Shown: positions 1-7,012, counted from the stretch's first letter. The stretch: 18,249 nt of DNA from JAOAJC01 sp964481185 (GCA_964481185.1 CAYZSY010000014.1:1-18249); one strand, 5' to 3'. Program-made: numbers and translations. Notes: generated from the sequence alone by a model not told the origin.

Positions 1-13
1 GCAAGTAAAAAGA

Positions 14-22
14 TTTAAAAAT
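14..22 (+). promoter_or_regulatory. Probable TATA box for the rpl1 operon
   Basis: TTTAAAAAT preceded by a purine-rich stretch (AAAAAGA) that could serve as a BRE. With normal archaeal spacing, transcription would start near 40-45 and give a leader of about 75 nt before the uL1 start codon. Most other promoters here sit about 26 nt from a start codon, so a long leader is distinctive. The window edge hides anything upstream, so read-through from an earlier gene such as L11 cannot be excluded. Confidence 0.45.
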
Positions 23-52
23 CCCATTTTGCCATTAGAATTAATATCATTG

Positions 53-100
53 ACTAAGTACCTTGGAGGTATTTTCTATACTCTTTGGTCATGACTTAGT
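53..100 (+). promoter_or_regulatory. Hairpin in the leader of rpl1
   Basis: ACTAAGT (53-59) is perfectly complementary to ACTTAGT (94-100). ACC (60-62) can extend the stem by pairing with GGT (87-89), leaving a four-base bulge CATG (90-93) on the 3' side. Two short helices joined by an asymmetric bulge, 18 nt before the uL1 start, could be an autoregulatory site. L1 is known to bind its own operon mRNA in Escherichia coli and Methanococcus. I could not match the known L1-binding core convincingly, so only the hairpin is seen; its function is inferred. Confidence 0.4.
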
Positions 101-118
101 AGATATTTAATTGAAAAA

Positions 119-736
119 ATGGAAATAAAACAAGCACTAGCTGAATTAAGAAAACTTGAGAAGAGAAAGTTTGAGCAAGGCATTGATTTACTCATAAGTT
201 TGAAGGGAGTAGACCCAAAAAAAGAGAATATTTCAACAATTGTAAATATACCAAATAAAATAAAAGACAAAAAAGTCTGCGGATTCTTTACAAAAAAGAA
301 CGATGTTGTCAGAACAATAACAAATCTGGATTTTCCAAAATACAAGGACAAAAAGGCTTTAAAGAGCCTTGTAAAGGAATTTGACTTTTTTATAGCAGAA
401 GCAAAACTAATGCCCGCTGTTGCTACAACATTTGGTAAGGTTCTTGGACCTGCCGGAAAAATGCCTTCTCCTCAAATGGGCATTCTTCCTACAGAGGATG
501 AAAAAGCTACAAGAGCATTGCTTGACAAAATATCAAACTCAATCAAATTAAGGGTAAAAGAAGCTTCTGTAAAAACAAGTATTGGAAAAGAGAACATGAG
601 TGACGAGCAGATTATTGCAAATGCTGTTGCAGTTTATAATGGGCTGCTTAACGTCCTTCCTGTTAAGAAAGATAATGTAAAAAAAGTTATGATAAAGCTT
701 ACAATGAGCAAGCCAATTCAGGTGGAGATGAAATAA
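119..736 (+). CDS. rpl1: Large-subunit ribosomal protein uL1 (L1)
   Basis: 205 residues, the usual length for archaeal L1. It forms the mobile L1 stalk of the 50S subunit near the E site, where it binds 23S rRNA and assists release of deacylated tRNA. The two-domain fold is recognisable: the split domain I contains the N-terminal helix and the C-terminal strand ending IQVEMK, and the inserted domain II carries FGKVLGPAGKMPSP at about residues 105-118, a family signature. The ATG at 119 is preceded by an A-rich stretch without a clear Shine-Dalgarno. The stop TAA overlaps the uL10 start by one base (TAATG), so the two are translationally coupled. Gene order uL1-uL10-P1 is the standard archaeal stalk operon; L11, often upstream, is not in view. 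Confidence 0.97.
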   Translation: MEIKQALAELRKLEKRKFEQGIDLLISLKGVDPKKENISTIVNIPNKIKDKKVCGFFTKKNDVVRTITNLDFPKYKDKKALKSLVKEFDFFIAEAKLMPAVATTFGKVLGPAGKMPSPQMGILPTEDEKATRALLDKISNSIKLRVKEASVKTSIGKENMSDEQIIANAVAVYNGLLNVLPVKKDNVKKVMIKLTMSKPIQVEMK

Positions 737-1638
737 TGATTGCAAAGAAAAAACAAACAGACAAGAAAATTGAGAAAAGAGAAGTTCCTGAATATAAAAT
801 AAAGATAGTTGCAGACCTAGCTGATAAGATGAAGAAAAGCAGAACTGTGCTTATTGCTTCAACAAGAGGGTTGCCAAGTTCGCAGTTCCATGAAATCAAA
901 AAGAATTTAAGAGGAAAGGCAATTATAAGAGTTGCAAAGAAATCTGCAGTTCTGAGAGCAGTTGATTCTATCGCAAAAGCTTCATTTGACAAGATAAAAG
1001 AAAACATAGGGGCAGACATTGCTTTGTTTTTCTCAGAACTTGACCCATTTACACTTTCAGGCCTGCTTGCTGATAACAAGAGTGCTGCGAAGGCAAAAGC
1101 TGGAGATATTGCGCCAGAAGATATTAATGTTGAGCCTGGACCGACAAACCTTGTTCCTGGCCCTGCAATTTCAGAGTTATCTGGAGTCGGATTAAAAGTT
1201 GCTGTTGAGGGCGGGAAGCTTGCAATAAAATTGCCTCATACAATTATTTATGCAGGAGAGGTTATAAAAGAAAATGTCGCCAGCGTAATGGCAAAATTAG
1301 ACATAAAACCAATGAAAGTAGGATTTGAGCCAATTGCTGCCTATGACAAAGAAGACGATAAAGTTTATGTCGGAATAAAGATAGATAAGAAGAAAGCACA
1401 TGAAGAGTTGAAGGAGATGATTGGAAGCGCATTGGGATTTGCAGTTTCAAGAGGATACATGACAAAAGAAACTGCCTCATGCTTTATTGCAAAAGCTGGA
1501 AGAGAAGAGATTGCTTTGAGCAGTTTATTGGATAAAAAGACCTCACAGCCTGCAGAAAATTCAACGCAAGCACAGACATCACAACCATCACAAACATCAC
1601 CACAAGAAACAGCAGTACAACCTGCTGCAAGTTCATAA
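736..1638 (+). CDS. rpl10: Ribosomal stalk protein uL10 (P0)
   Basis: 300 residues. P0 anchors the stalk to 23S rRNA through its N-terminal L10 domain (about residues 15-110), carries an archaeal/eukaryotic inserted domain (about 110-190), and presents helices that bind P1/L12 dimers (about 215-265, with KAHEELKEMIGSALGFAVSRG). It starts at the ATG overlapping the uL1 stop. The tail is odd. After about residue 267 it is a Gln/Ser/Thr/Pro-rich sequence (AENSTQAQTSQPSQTSPQE) ending in AVQPAASS. It lacks the acidic hinge and the terminal GLxxLFG motif that archaeal P0 commonly shares with P1 for binding translational GTPases. The P1 gene just downstream keeps that motif. Identity is certain; loss of the tail motif is read directly from the sequence. 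Confidence 0.96.
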   Translation: MIAKKKQTDKKIEKREVPEYKIKIVADLADKMKKSRTVLIASTRGLPSSQFHEIKKNLRGKAIIRVAKKSAVLRAVDSIAKASFDKIKENIGADIALFFSELDPFTLSGLLADNKSAAKAKAGDIAPEDINVEPGPTNLVPGPAISELSGVGLKVAVEGGKLAIKLPHTIIYAGEVIKENVASVMAKLDIKPMKVGFEPIAAYDKEDDKVYVGIKIDKKKAHEELKEMIGSALGFAVSRGYMTKETASCFIAKAGREEIALSSLLDKKTSQPAENSTQAQTSQPSQTSPQETAVQPAASS

Positions 1639-1648
1639 TACAACTATA

Positions 1649-1654
1649 AGGAGG
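1649..1654 (+). promoter_or_regulatory. Strong ribosome-binding site for P1/L12
   Basis: AGGAGG sits 7 nt before the ATG at 1662. It is the best Shine-Dalgarno in the stalk operon, fitting the need for several copies of P1 per ribosome. It also settles the P1 start. Confidence 0.8.
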
Positions 1655-1661
1655 ATAAATA

Positions 1662-1940
1662 ATGGAATATATATACGGCGTTCTGCTTTTGCATAAGCTT
1701 GGACAGCCAGTCAATGAAGAAAACCTGAAGAAAGTTGTGGCTGCAACAGGCGCGAGCGTAGATGAAGCTAAAATTAAGATAGTTATTGCAAGCCTGCAAG
1801 GTGTTGACATAGAAGCTGAGTTGAAAAACGCAAGCATTGTAAGTGCTGCACCATCAACAAGCGCTGCACCTGCAAAAGAAGAGAAGAAAGAAGAAAAGCC
1901 ATCTGAATCTGCCGCTGGACTCGCAAGTTTATTTGGATAA
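1662..1940 (+). CDS. rpl12: Ribosomal stalk protein P1 (archaeal L12)
   Basis: 92 residues, slightly short for an archaeal P1 (often 100-110). The N-terminal dimerisation helices (about 1-58, starting MEYIYGVLLLHKLGQ) are typical and bind the uL10 helices. An Ala/Ser/Pro hinge and a charged Lys/Glu segment follow (about 60-82). The terminal GLASLFG matches the conserved archaeal GLxxLFG peptide that recruits elongation factors aEF1A and aEF2 to the ribosome. It is the third gene of the operon, 23 nt after uL10, with a strong ribosome-binding site. A hairpin follows 31 nt after the stop. Confidence 0.96.
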   Translation: MEYIYGVLLLHKLGQPVNEENLKKVVAATGASVDEAKIKIVIASLQGVDIEAELKNASIVSAAPSTSAAPAKEEKKEEKPSESAAGLASLFG

Positions 1941-1971
1941 ATCCATTATTTATCTGAAAGGTTTGCATAGC

Positions 1972-1993
1972 CCAGCTAGTCAGACTAGGCTGG
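1972..1993 (+). terminator. Hairpin after the stalk operon, candidate terminator
   Basis: CCAGCTAGT (1972-1980) pairs with ACTA-g-GCTGG (1984-1993) around a CAG loop: nine pairs with one bulged G. The pyrimidine-rich ATTTCTTCTATT follows. It lies between the P1 stop and the tRNA promoter, where the operon should end. Confidence 0.55.
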
Positions 1994-2032
1994 ATTTCTT
2001 CTATTGGTAGAATTAGAGTGGGACTCTAAAAA

Positions 2033-2040
2033 TTTATAAG
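2033..2040 (+). promoter_or_regulatory. TATA box for tRNA-Ser
   Basis: TTTATAAG is centred about 27 nt before the first base of the mature tRNA, the spacing expected for an archaeal promoter. The tRNA is therefore probably its own transcription unit. Confidence 0.7.
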
Positions 2041-2063
2041 TCCCCTTATACATTGATAGCTAA

Positions 2064-2145
2064 GCCCACGTGCGACAATGGTACTCGGTCCGCCTTGAGA
2101 GCGGATTTCCTTCGGGATTTCCCAGTTCGATTCTGGGCGTGGGCG
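2064..2145 (+). tRNA. tRNA-Ser, anticodon UGA
   Basis: A full class II cloverleaf can be drawn by eye. The acceptor stem is GCCCACG (2064-2070) with CGTGGGC (2138-2144) and discriminator G2145. The D stem is CGA/TCG. The anticodon stem is TCCGC (2089-2093) with GCGGA (2101-2105), and the 7-nt loop CTTGAGA has anticodon TGA at 2096-2098. The long variable arm is TCC-TTCG-GGA, and the T arm is CCCAG-TTCGATT-CTGGG. Anticodon UGA reads UCA serine codons. No CCA is encoded, no intron is seen, and a T-run follows directly. Confidence 0.96.
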
Positions 2146-2150
2146 TTTTT
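2146..2150 (+). terminator. T-run terminator after tRNA-Ser
   Basis: TTTTT begins one base after the discriminator base, as is typical for archaeal stable-RNA genes. Confidence 0.55.
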
Positions 2151-2186
2151 ATCACAACAATCATTGTAAAAGCAGTTAGAGGAAGA

Positions 2187-2421
2187 TGTTGTATGCTGGA
2201 ATTAGAAAAAACGTTCAAGTTCTTAAGGTAAATAGACAGATATATTAAATCCTATTCTTAGAAATGTTTGCAATGATGGAGTCTCATGGAAAAGATGCAA
2301 TGTTAATTTAGGAAAACTGCGCAGGAAAAAAGATGGGTATATGGATGTTGCCCCAGCTATAAAGAAGTTTTATGAATATTTGCTGAAAAAGGCTAAAGAG
2401 AGAAAATTATTTTGGCAATAA
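2187..2421 (+). pseudogene. Decayed coding relic beside tRNA-Ser, identity unknown
   Basis: The 345-nt stretch between the tRNA and the next gene holds no intact ORF but does hold protein-like sequence. A frame open from 2236 to the stop at 2419-2421 (61 codons) has no start before an internal ATG. It encodes NVCNDGVSWKRCNVNLGK followed by LRRKKDGYMDVAPAIKKF and ends KERKLFWQ. In other frames just upstream, short peptides start at ATGs near 2187-2192 and end within about 20 codons. This looks like the end of a gene broken by frameshifts. A position beside a tRNA would suit an integrase remnant, but I see no integrase motif and do not claim one. Confidence 0.4.
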
Positions 2422-2450
2422 TCTAACTGGATTTAGTACGAATATTTTTG

Positions 2451-2458
2451 TATATAAA
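2451..2458 (+). promoter_or_regulatory. TATA box for the zinc-ribbon/TPR gene
   Basis: TATATAAA is centred about 36 nt before ATG 2491, so the transcript would start around 2480 with a leader of about 10 nt. Confidence 0.55.
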
Positions 2459-2490
2459 TCCTTAAAAAGATTGTTTTATCGTTCTTGTCC

Positions 2491-3885
2491 ATGTCGATTT
2501 GTCCATCTTGCGGAGGGCAGCGTAGTTCGTTACAGAACGAGTGCCCTAATTGTAAAACTAAAAAAAGTCTGGAAGCAATAAGCGAACAGGCAAAATTACA
2601 CGCTGAGGAGTCTAGTCGTCAGGGCAAAGATTTGGCTAATCGCCTTGATTCGATGGTTGAGGCCCAGTTTGCATCTGCAGAGGCAGTAGAAGAAGGGCTT
2701 GATAATGTTGCTGACTCGCTTGACCGCGGATTTAGAATGCTTGAACATCAGCTTTCCAGCCAAAATGTTCTTCTTGAGAGTATTAATTATAACCTGAGCA
2801 ACCCTATAGCTGTCAAGGCAGACGAGCTGCGCAAAATGGCTGACACACTTAGGACTCGTGAGTTGTTCCCGAAGGCGGAACAATTTTACATAGATTCACT
2901 TGAGACCAACCCGCTCGACTATCGTGCATATATAGGTTATGCAATTGCTCTGGCAATTCAGCGCAAATTCACCGAATCAAAGCAACAGATTGTTAAAAGT
3001 ATTGTTCACGCAGAAGAAGATGACGGCGGGCATGAATTAAGATGTAATTCCTATAGTTTACTTGCGTCAGTTGCACTTGCAGAAGGCAACATTGCCGAAG
3101 CACATCAAAACTTCGCAATCTGTGTAAAATTTGCTCCGGAGCGGACTGAAGAGAAATACTCTCTTGCTGTATGCGCAGGAAAGATTGGCAAGAGCGAAGA
3201 GGCTGTTGAAGCTCTTAAAAGTGTGATTGCACTAGAGCCAGAATATTTCATACGAGCAAAGTCTTCTGATTTCGGTCTTGCGCGAAAGAACATTGTTGCA
3301 TCACTCAAGCAAATATACTCGTCATGCGCTGAAAAAACATTAAATAAATTTAAAGAACTGCAAGAAGAGATTCCTAACGCAGTAAATGCGGTGAGCGAAG
3401 CAGAGCGCGCACGAGACCGCTCCTATCACAATAACGAAAAACTTGATTCGCGCACACAATGTGGCGAGTTGGAGAACAAGGTAAACGAACTTGGTCAGAC
3501 TCTTGGCACATCGTCAATAGAATATCCTGCGCTTCTATCAACGCAACGCCAAGTTACAGAAGCACGTATATATGCGTCTGATATTATTACCAAAGCACAG
3601 ACAGAGCGGCAAGAATATCAGAAAAGGCGCAAAGACCAGCAGATTGATGCGCTAAAATACATACCAGACGCTGTCACCAAATGGCCATTTGCCGGTGGAA
3701 TTGCTGGCGGCATTCTTGGATTACCAACGGGGGTTTTATACTCTGCTTTCACAAAAGAAGAGAGTATCGGTAACGTAGGCTCAAACATCGTCAATTTTAT
3801 GCTATACGGCGCCATGGCCGGTGCCGCAGCAGGATTATATTACGGAATTCGGCGCGTTGTCAAGAAGCATATGGGGAAAAATTAA
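2491..3885 (+). CDS. Zinc-ribbon, coiled-coil, TPR protein with two C-terminal membrane segments
   Basis: 464 residues from ATG 2491; an in-frame TTG at 2485 is less likely. The zinc ribbon has C4-x2-C7 and C18-x2-C21 (CPSCGG and CPNC). A charged, helical stretch (about 25-110) leads into TPR-like helical repeats (about 110-250, including ELFPKAEQFYIDSLETNP and GKSEEAVEALKSVIALEPEY). A long Glu/Arg/Gln-rich coiled coil follows (about 280-395). Two Gly/Ala-rich membrane segments (about 398-418 and 433-455) end in a basic tail, RRVVKKHMGKN. The domains suggest a membrane-tethered scaffold for protein assembly, but no specific function can be assigned. Arginine codons are about 21 CGN to 4 AGR, against almost all AGA in the flanking genes, so it was probably acquired from another lineage. 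It converges on the next gene. Confidence 0.85.
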   Translation: MSICPSCGGQRSSLQNECPNCKTKKSLEAISEQAKLHAEESSRQGKDLANRLDSMVEAQFASAEAVEEGLDNVADSLDRGFRMLEHQLSSQNVLLESINYNLSNPIAVKADELRKMADTLRTRELFPKAEQFYIDSLETNPLDYRAYIGYAIALAIQRKFTESKQQIVKSIVHAEEDDGGHELRCNSYSLLASVALAEGNIAEAHQNFAICVKFAPERTEEKYSLAVCAGKIGKSEEAVEALKSVIALEPEYFIRAKSSDFGLARKNIVASLKQIYSSCAEKTLNKFKELQEEIPNAVNAVSEAERARDRSYHNNEKLDSRTQCGELENKVNELGQTLGTSSIEYPALLSTQRQVTEARIYASDIITKAQTERQEYQKRRKDQQIDALKYIPDAVTKWPFAGGIAGGILGLPTGVLYSAFTKEESIGNVGSNIVNFMLYGAMAGAAAGLYYGIRRVVKKHMGKN

Positions 3886-3937
3886 CAAAGAAATTACGTG
3901 AACAGAACTGGGAGATAAACTGCAAATATTCTCGTCT

Positions 3938-4201
3938 TTAGAACCCAAAAAATCTTTTCCAAAAGGGCTTTTTATTCTCAACTACGGGCTCTATATTATA
4001 AGTTATAACGGGCTTTGTCTTCAAGACTGGAGCTTCTGAAGCAAGCTCTGCGTCAACCAGCCTGATTGCTTTTTCTACTTCAAGTTTTGAATGTCCTTGA
4101 TTTACAAGAGCCCATTTTAGAGATTCTTTTGTATACCCTTTTTTAAGATTATTCTTCAGATAATCTGCAAGCTGCTGCAGATAGTTTTTGCCATATTTCA
4201 T
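3938..4201 (-). CDS. Small conserved-looking protein with an N-terminal helical module
   Basis: 87 residues, starting MKYGKNYLQQLADYL. The first 55 or so residues form a helical, UBA-like pattern (KKGYTKESLKWALVNQGHSK followed by LEVEKAIRLV): a helix, a Gly-containing turn and an aliphatic helix that would bind a partner. After a flexible middle, the tail KKPFWKRFFGF is aromatic and basic and might touch the membrane surface. Proteins with this GY-x-SLK-x-AL-x-QG pattern recur in DPANN archaea as hypotheticals, to my recollection. The start fits a leaderless transcript from the TATA box at 4221-4231. Function unknown. Confidence 0.75.
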   Translation of the reverse strand: MKYGKNYLQQLADYLKNNLKKGYTKESLKWALVNQGHSKLEVEKAIRLVDAELASEAPVLKTKPVITYNIEPVVENKKPFWKRFFGF

Positions 4202-4220
4202 GTATTTAAATAAGGATGTC

Positions 4221-4231
4221 AGATATATAAA
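4221..4231 (-). promoter_or_regulatory. TATA box for the 87-residue protein
   Basis: Read on the minus strand the element is TTTATATATCT, centred about 25 nt before the start codon at 4201, so the transcript is probably leaderless. Confidence 0.6.
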
Positions 4232-4244
4232 ATTAATTATCGAG

Positions 4245-5708
4245 CTAACCTATTGGTTTTGACTCGCCGAAGAATTTTATTGCCTGCTGCATTTTTCTTT
4301 CAGATTCTGCATAAAGAGTTGCCAGCGGTTCTCCTTTTTTTACTTTGTCTGAAACATGCTTGTGCAAATATAAGCCGGCATTTTTGTCTGCAGGACATCC
4401 AAGAATCCTGCCAAGAAGATTTATCTTTTTATTGTTTATATATTTAATTTGCTGATTTTGCTTTGATTTTATCTCAAATTTGAATTTTGCTGGCTTAAAA
4501 TCTATAAATTTTTTTCCCTGCGCAACCATTATCTCGTCGAATTTTTTAAATGCTTTTCCTGAATAGAGGGCCTCTCTTGCCATTCCCTCGCCTTCTCCTT
4601 TTTTTGCCATGCTCAAATCTTCAAGTATTTTAGCAGCAAGATAAATGCTCTTTGCTTCAAGGTCTTTTGGAGAGTTTTCTCTTTTCAGCACCTTTATAAC
4701 ATCCTGCATCTCAAGGACAGGACCAATCCCATTCCCTATTGGCTGGCTTCCATTTGTCAAGACAGCGCTTATTTTCAATCCAAAGTGATTTCCAATTAAG
4801 ATAAATTTCTTTTTGAGATTGACTGCTCTTTTTTTGTCAATCTTTGCATTTTTTCCATAAGGAATATCGATAAGAACATATTTGCTTCCGACAGCTAGCT
4901 TTTTCGCTATGATTGATGCAATTAACTGCGATTCTGGGTCAAGCCCCAAAAGGCGCTCAACTCTTATCAATTTGTCATCTGCTGGAGCTAATCCAAGGGA
5001 ACCACCCCATGCAAGGCAAGCACCTGTTTTTTTTACAGTGCTTTTTAGCTTAGATACTGGAAAATCGACATTTGCAAGCGTTTCAATAACATCTGCTGTG
5101 CCTGCTGCGCTTGTTATTGCTCTCGAAGATGTTTTCGGGATTATAACTCCAAGTGAGGAGCATATTGAGACAACAATTGGTGTTGTTCTGTTGCCTGCGA
5201 TTCCACCTATGCAATGCTTGTCTGCTATCTTCTTCTTTCCCCATTTAATTCTCTCGCCGGTCTTATACATCGCTTCTGTAAGATTTGCTGTCTCTTCAAG
5301 ATTCATTCCGTTTTCATAAACGCCTGAGACAAAATAAGCTATTTCAGCTTCTGTCAGAGCATTGTTTACTATATCATTTACTATGCTATAGATTTCTTTT
5401 TTTGCGAGTGTTTGTCCAGAGAGCTTTTTTGCAATGAAAGAAGAGCTTTCTGGCTCAGTTGCAAGAGAGACATCAAGAACATCTCCCTTCTTCAAATTAA
5501 GATAATTTATAACCTCTTCAGAAAGAGAAATCTCTCCTCTTGCAATAAATTTTTTTACCACATCTGCAATTGCAATTAAAGTCTTATCTTTATGAGAAAT
5601 CTCTATTCTGTCACCTACATGAAGGTCAATTTCTCTTGCGTTGCTTTCGTTAACGAAAGCTATCGGCCTACCTGCGCCAAGGCTCAACTCTTTTAATCTA
5701 AGCTTCAT
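4245..5708 (-). CDS. deoA: AMP phosphorylase (thymidine phosphorylase family)
   Basis: 487 residues, close to the roughly 500 of characterised archaeal AMP phosphorylases. The enzyme splits AMP with phosphate into adenine and ribose 1,5-bisphosphate, the first step of the archaeal nucleotide route that continues through ribose-1,5-bisphosphate isomerase and form III RuBisCO. It has the extra N-terminal domain (about 1-85) of the archaeal type, then the glycosyltransferase-family catalytic core. DKHCIGGIAGNRTTP (163-177) is the phosphate-binding loop region. PKTSSRAITSAAGTAD (191-206) and WGGSLGLAPADDKLI (234-248) are family blocks. The isomerase and RuBisCO genes are not in the window. The start at 5708 has GGTG about 10 nt upstream. 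It may be co-transcribed with the two genes upstream of it on the minus strand. Family sure; AMP rather than pyrimidine preference is inferred from the N-terminal domain and motifs. Confidence 0.9.
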   Translation of the reverse strand: MKLRLKELSLGAGRPIAFVNESNAREIDLHVGDRIEISHKDKTLIAIADVVKKFIARGEISLSEEVINYLNLKKGDVLDVSLATEPESSSFIAKKLSGQTLAKKEIYSIVNDIVNNALTEAEIAYFVSGVYENGMNLEETANLTEAMYKTGERIKWGKKKIADKHCIGGIAGNRTTPIVVSICSSLGVIIPKTSSRAITSAAGTADVIETLANVDFPVSKLKSTVKKTGACLAWGGSLGLAPADDKLIRVERLLGLDPESQLIASIIAKKLAVGSKYVLIDIPYGKNAKIDKKRAVNLKKKFILIGNHFGLKISAVLTNGSQPIGNGIGPVLEMQDVIKVLKRENSPKDLEAKSIYLAAKILEDLSMAKKGEGEGMAREALYSGKAFKKFDEIMVAQGKKFIDFKPAKFKFEIKSKQNQQIKYINNKKINLLGRILGCPADKNAGLYLHKHVSDKVKKGEPLATLYAESERKMQQAIKFFGESKPIG

Positions 5709-5732
5709 TTGTAAGACACCTACGGTTTCTTG

Positions 5733-5876
5733 CTAACAACTTCCCTTATATTTGTTTAATTCTTCTACCATTGTAAGGCAACCAAGGTTTTCCTGACACG
5801 TCACCTTTCCTTTATAGGTCAAGGTTTCCTTTAGAAATCCCTTTTTTATCACTAACCGCCCAATTTTATTTAGCAC
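5733..5876 (-). CDS. Possible 47-residue protein between the membrane protein and AMP phosphorylase genes
   Basis: Starts at GTG 5874-5876 with GGAG about 8 nt upstream, 16 nt after the stop of the AI-2E-family gene, and ends 24 nt before the AMP phosphorylase start. The peptide is basic in its first half (VLNKIGRLVIKKGF) and carries three cysteines in the second (KVTCQENLGC and a terminal SC). Spacing and ribosome-binding site support translation within a minus-strand operon. A longer frame open to 5969 overlaps the membrane protein and is unlikely. No family recognised; this could be chance. Confidence 0.35.
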   Translation of the reverse strand: MLNKIGRLVIKKGFLKETLTYKGKVTCQENLGCLTMVEELNKYKGSC

Positions 5877-5892
5877 TTTTCTTCTCCAAGAT

Positions 5893-6951
5893 TTAAGATT
5901 TTTTTTCTGCAACAGGTTGCTCTTCTGCTGAGAACAAACTAAGAAGATTTCCGTTTCTATATAAATCAAGCAAGATTATGAAATATGCGAATATAAGCGG
6001 ACCGATTACCAAACCGATTATTCCGAACAGGAACAAACCGCCAAGGGAACTTATAAGGGCCATTAAAGGGGAGAGAGAAGTTCTTCTTGAGACTATATAT
6101 GCCATCAGCACATTATCTACATTGGAGACTATTATCAAATTATAAAGTGTGAACAATATTGCGACGATAATGTTACTAGTTGCAAACATATAAATTGCGA
6201 CTGGAATCCAGATAAGATAAACTCCAAGAATTGGAAGAACTGCTAAGAAGAGAGCGACTATTGTAAGGACAAGGGCATTAGTGACTCCAAAAACTAAAAA
6301 GCCGATTCCTGCAAGCAACCCTTGAACAAGACCGACTACAAAACGGCCGTAGACTGTTGAATAAGTAATATCTTTGAACTGCTCAACAAGCATTTTTTCC
6401 TGAGATCTGTTCAATGGGGAGATAGTTTTAACAAATTCTTTTATTTTTTCTACATCTTTAAGTGTGAAGAAAAATACAAATGCGACTACAAACAAATCAA
6501 TAAATATAAGCGGTATGTCTAGTGTGAGACCGACAAGGAAATTTAAAATGGAAGAAGTCATGTTGCCCAAGACAGTGTTTATAGCTGCAGAGACAGATAT
6601 TACCAACTGCGGGGAAGCTGACGGCAAGATGTTGTCTATAAAGCCTTTCAAGTCAAGGGCTTGTGAAGATTTGTACAATTCAAATATCTGCTGGAATATA
6701 TCTGGCAACACAAACAAAATGGGCAGAACTATAATAACAATTAGCAATATTAAAACAATTGACGCAGAGAAAACCTCGTTTTTAGTGCGCTTATTCAGCC
6801 ATCTATAAACTGGCAGAAAGACATACGCAAGAAGCATTCCCCAGGCAATAGCCAGAAGAATTGGCTTAACAGCAAGGAATACAAGCACTCCAAAGATGAT
6901 TATGACCACTATTGCAGAAAGCTCTTTTATTACTTTATGGTCTAACTCCAT
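5893..6951 (-). CDS. AI-2E family (PerM/UPF0118) membrane transporter
   Basis: 352 residues from ATG 6951 (MELDHKVIKELS). An upstream in-frame ATG at 6966 would fall between the TATA box (6971-6981) and the expected transcription start, so 6951 is preferred. The layout is typical of the family: two or three N-terminal membrane segments (about 8-85), a soluble amphipathic middle (about 90-210), then a cluster of membrane segments (about 210-335). The C-terminal block includes IVSNVDNVLMAYIVSRR, LSPLMALISSLGGL and GLVIGPLIFAY. The family is diverse: one member exports autoinducer-2 and others are Na+/H+ antiporters or of unknown substrate, so substrate cannot be assigned. The tail is hydrophilic (AEEQPVAEKKS). 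Its promoter is divergent from that of the next gene, about 30 nt away. Confidence 0.88.
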   Translation of the reverse strand: MELDHKVIKELSAIVVIIIFGVLVFLAVKPILLAIAWGMLLAYVFLPVYRWLNKRTKNEVFSASIVLILLIVIIVLPILFVLPDIFQQIFELYKSSQALDLKGFIDNILPSASPQLVISVSAAINTVLGNMTSSILNFLVGLTLDIPLIFIDLFVVAFVFFFTLKDVEKIKEFVKTISPLNRSQEKMLVEQFKDITYSTVYGRFVVGLVQGLLAGIGFLVFGVTNALVLTIVALFLAVLPILGVYLIWIPVAIYMFATSNIIVAILFTLYNLIIVSNVDNVLMAYIVSRRTSLSPLMALISSLGGLFLFGIIGLVIGPLIFAYFIILLDLYRNGNLLSLFSAEEQPVAEKKS

Positions 6952-6970
6952 AAAATAATAGGTCATTGAA

Positions 6971-6981
6971 TATATATAAAT
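6971..6981 (-). promoter_or_regulatory. TATA box for the AI-2E family gene
   Basis: ATTTATATATA on the minus strand, centred about 25 nt before ATG 6951. It argues for a leaderless transcript and against the longer reading frame. Confidence 0.65.
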
Positions 6982-7004
6982 CTCACTATGAAGTTAGAAG
7001 AATA

Positions 7005-7012
7005 TTTATAAA
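7005..7012 (+). promoter_or_regulatory. TATA box for the 217-residue protein
   Basis: TTTATAAA is centred 26 nt before ATG 7034, so the message is leaderless. It lies back to back with the divergent promoter at 6971-6981. Confidence 0.7.

Noticed and set aside
2064..2145. Reading the class II tRNA as tRNA-Leu
   Set aside because: The 7-nt loop CTTGAGA places TGA in the anticodon position, which is serine.
2064..2490. Integrated element with tRNA attachment site
   Set aside because: The position is suggestive, but I found no integrase motif and no repeat of the tRNA 3' end within the window.
4882..5319. 145-codon plus-strand ORF opposite AMP phosphorylase
   Set aside because: It lies wholly inside a gene with clear family motifs on the other strand and has no recognisable content of its own.
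5733..5969. 78-codon minus-strand ORF read at full length
   Set aside because: Its first part overlaps the end of the AI-2E-family gene; only the part from GTG 5876 has a fitting ribosome-binding site.
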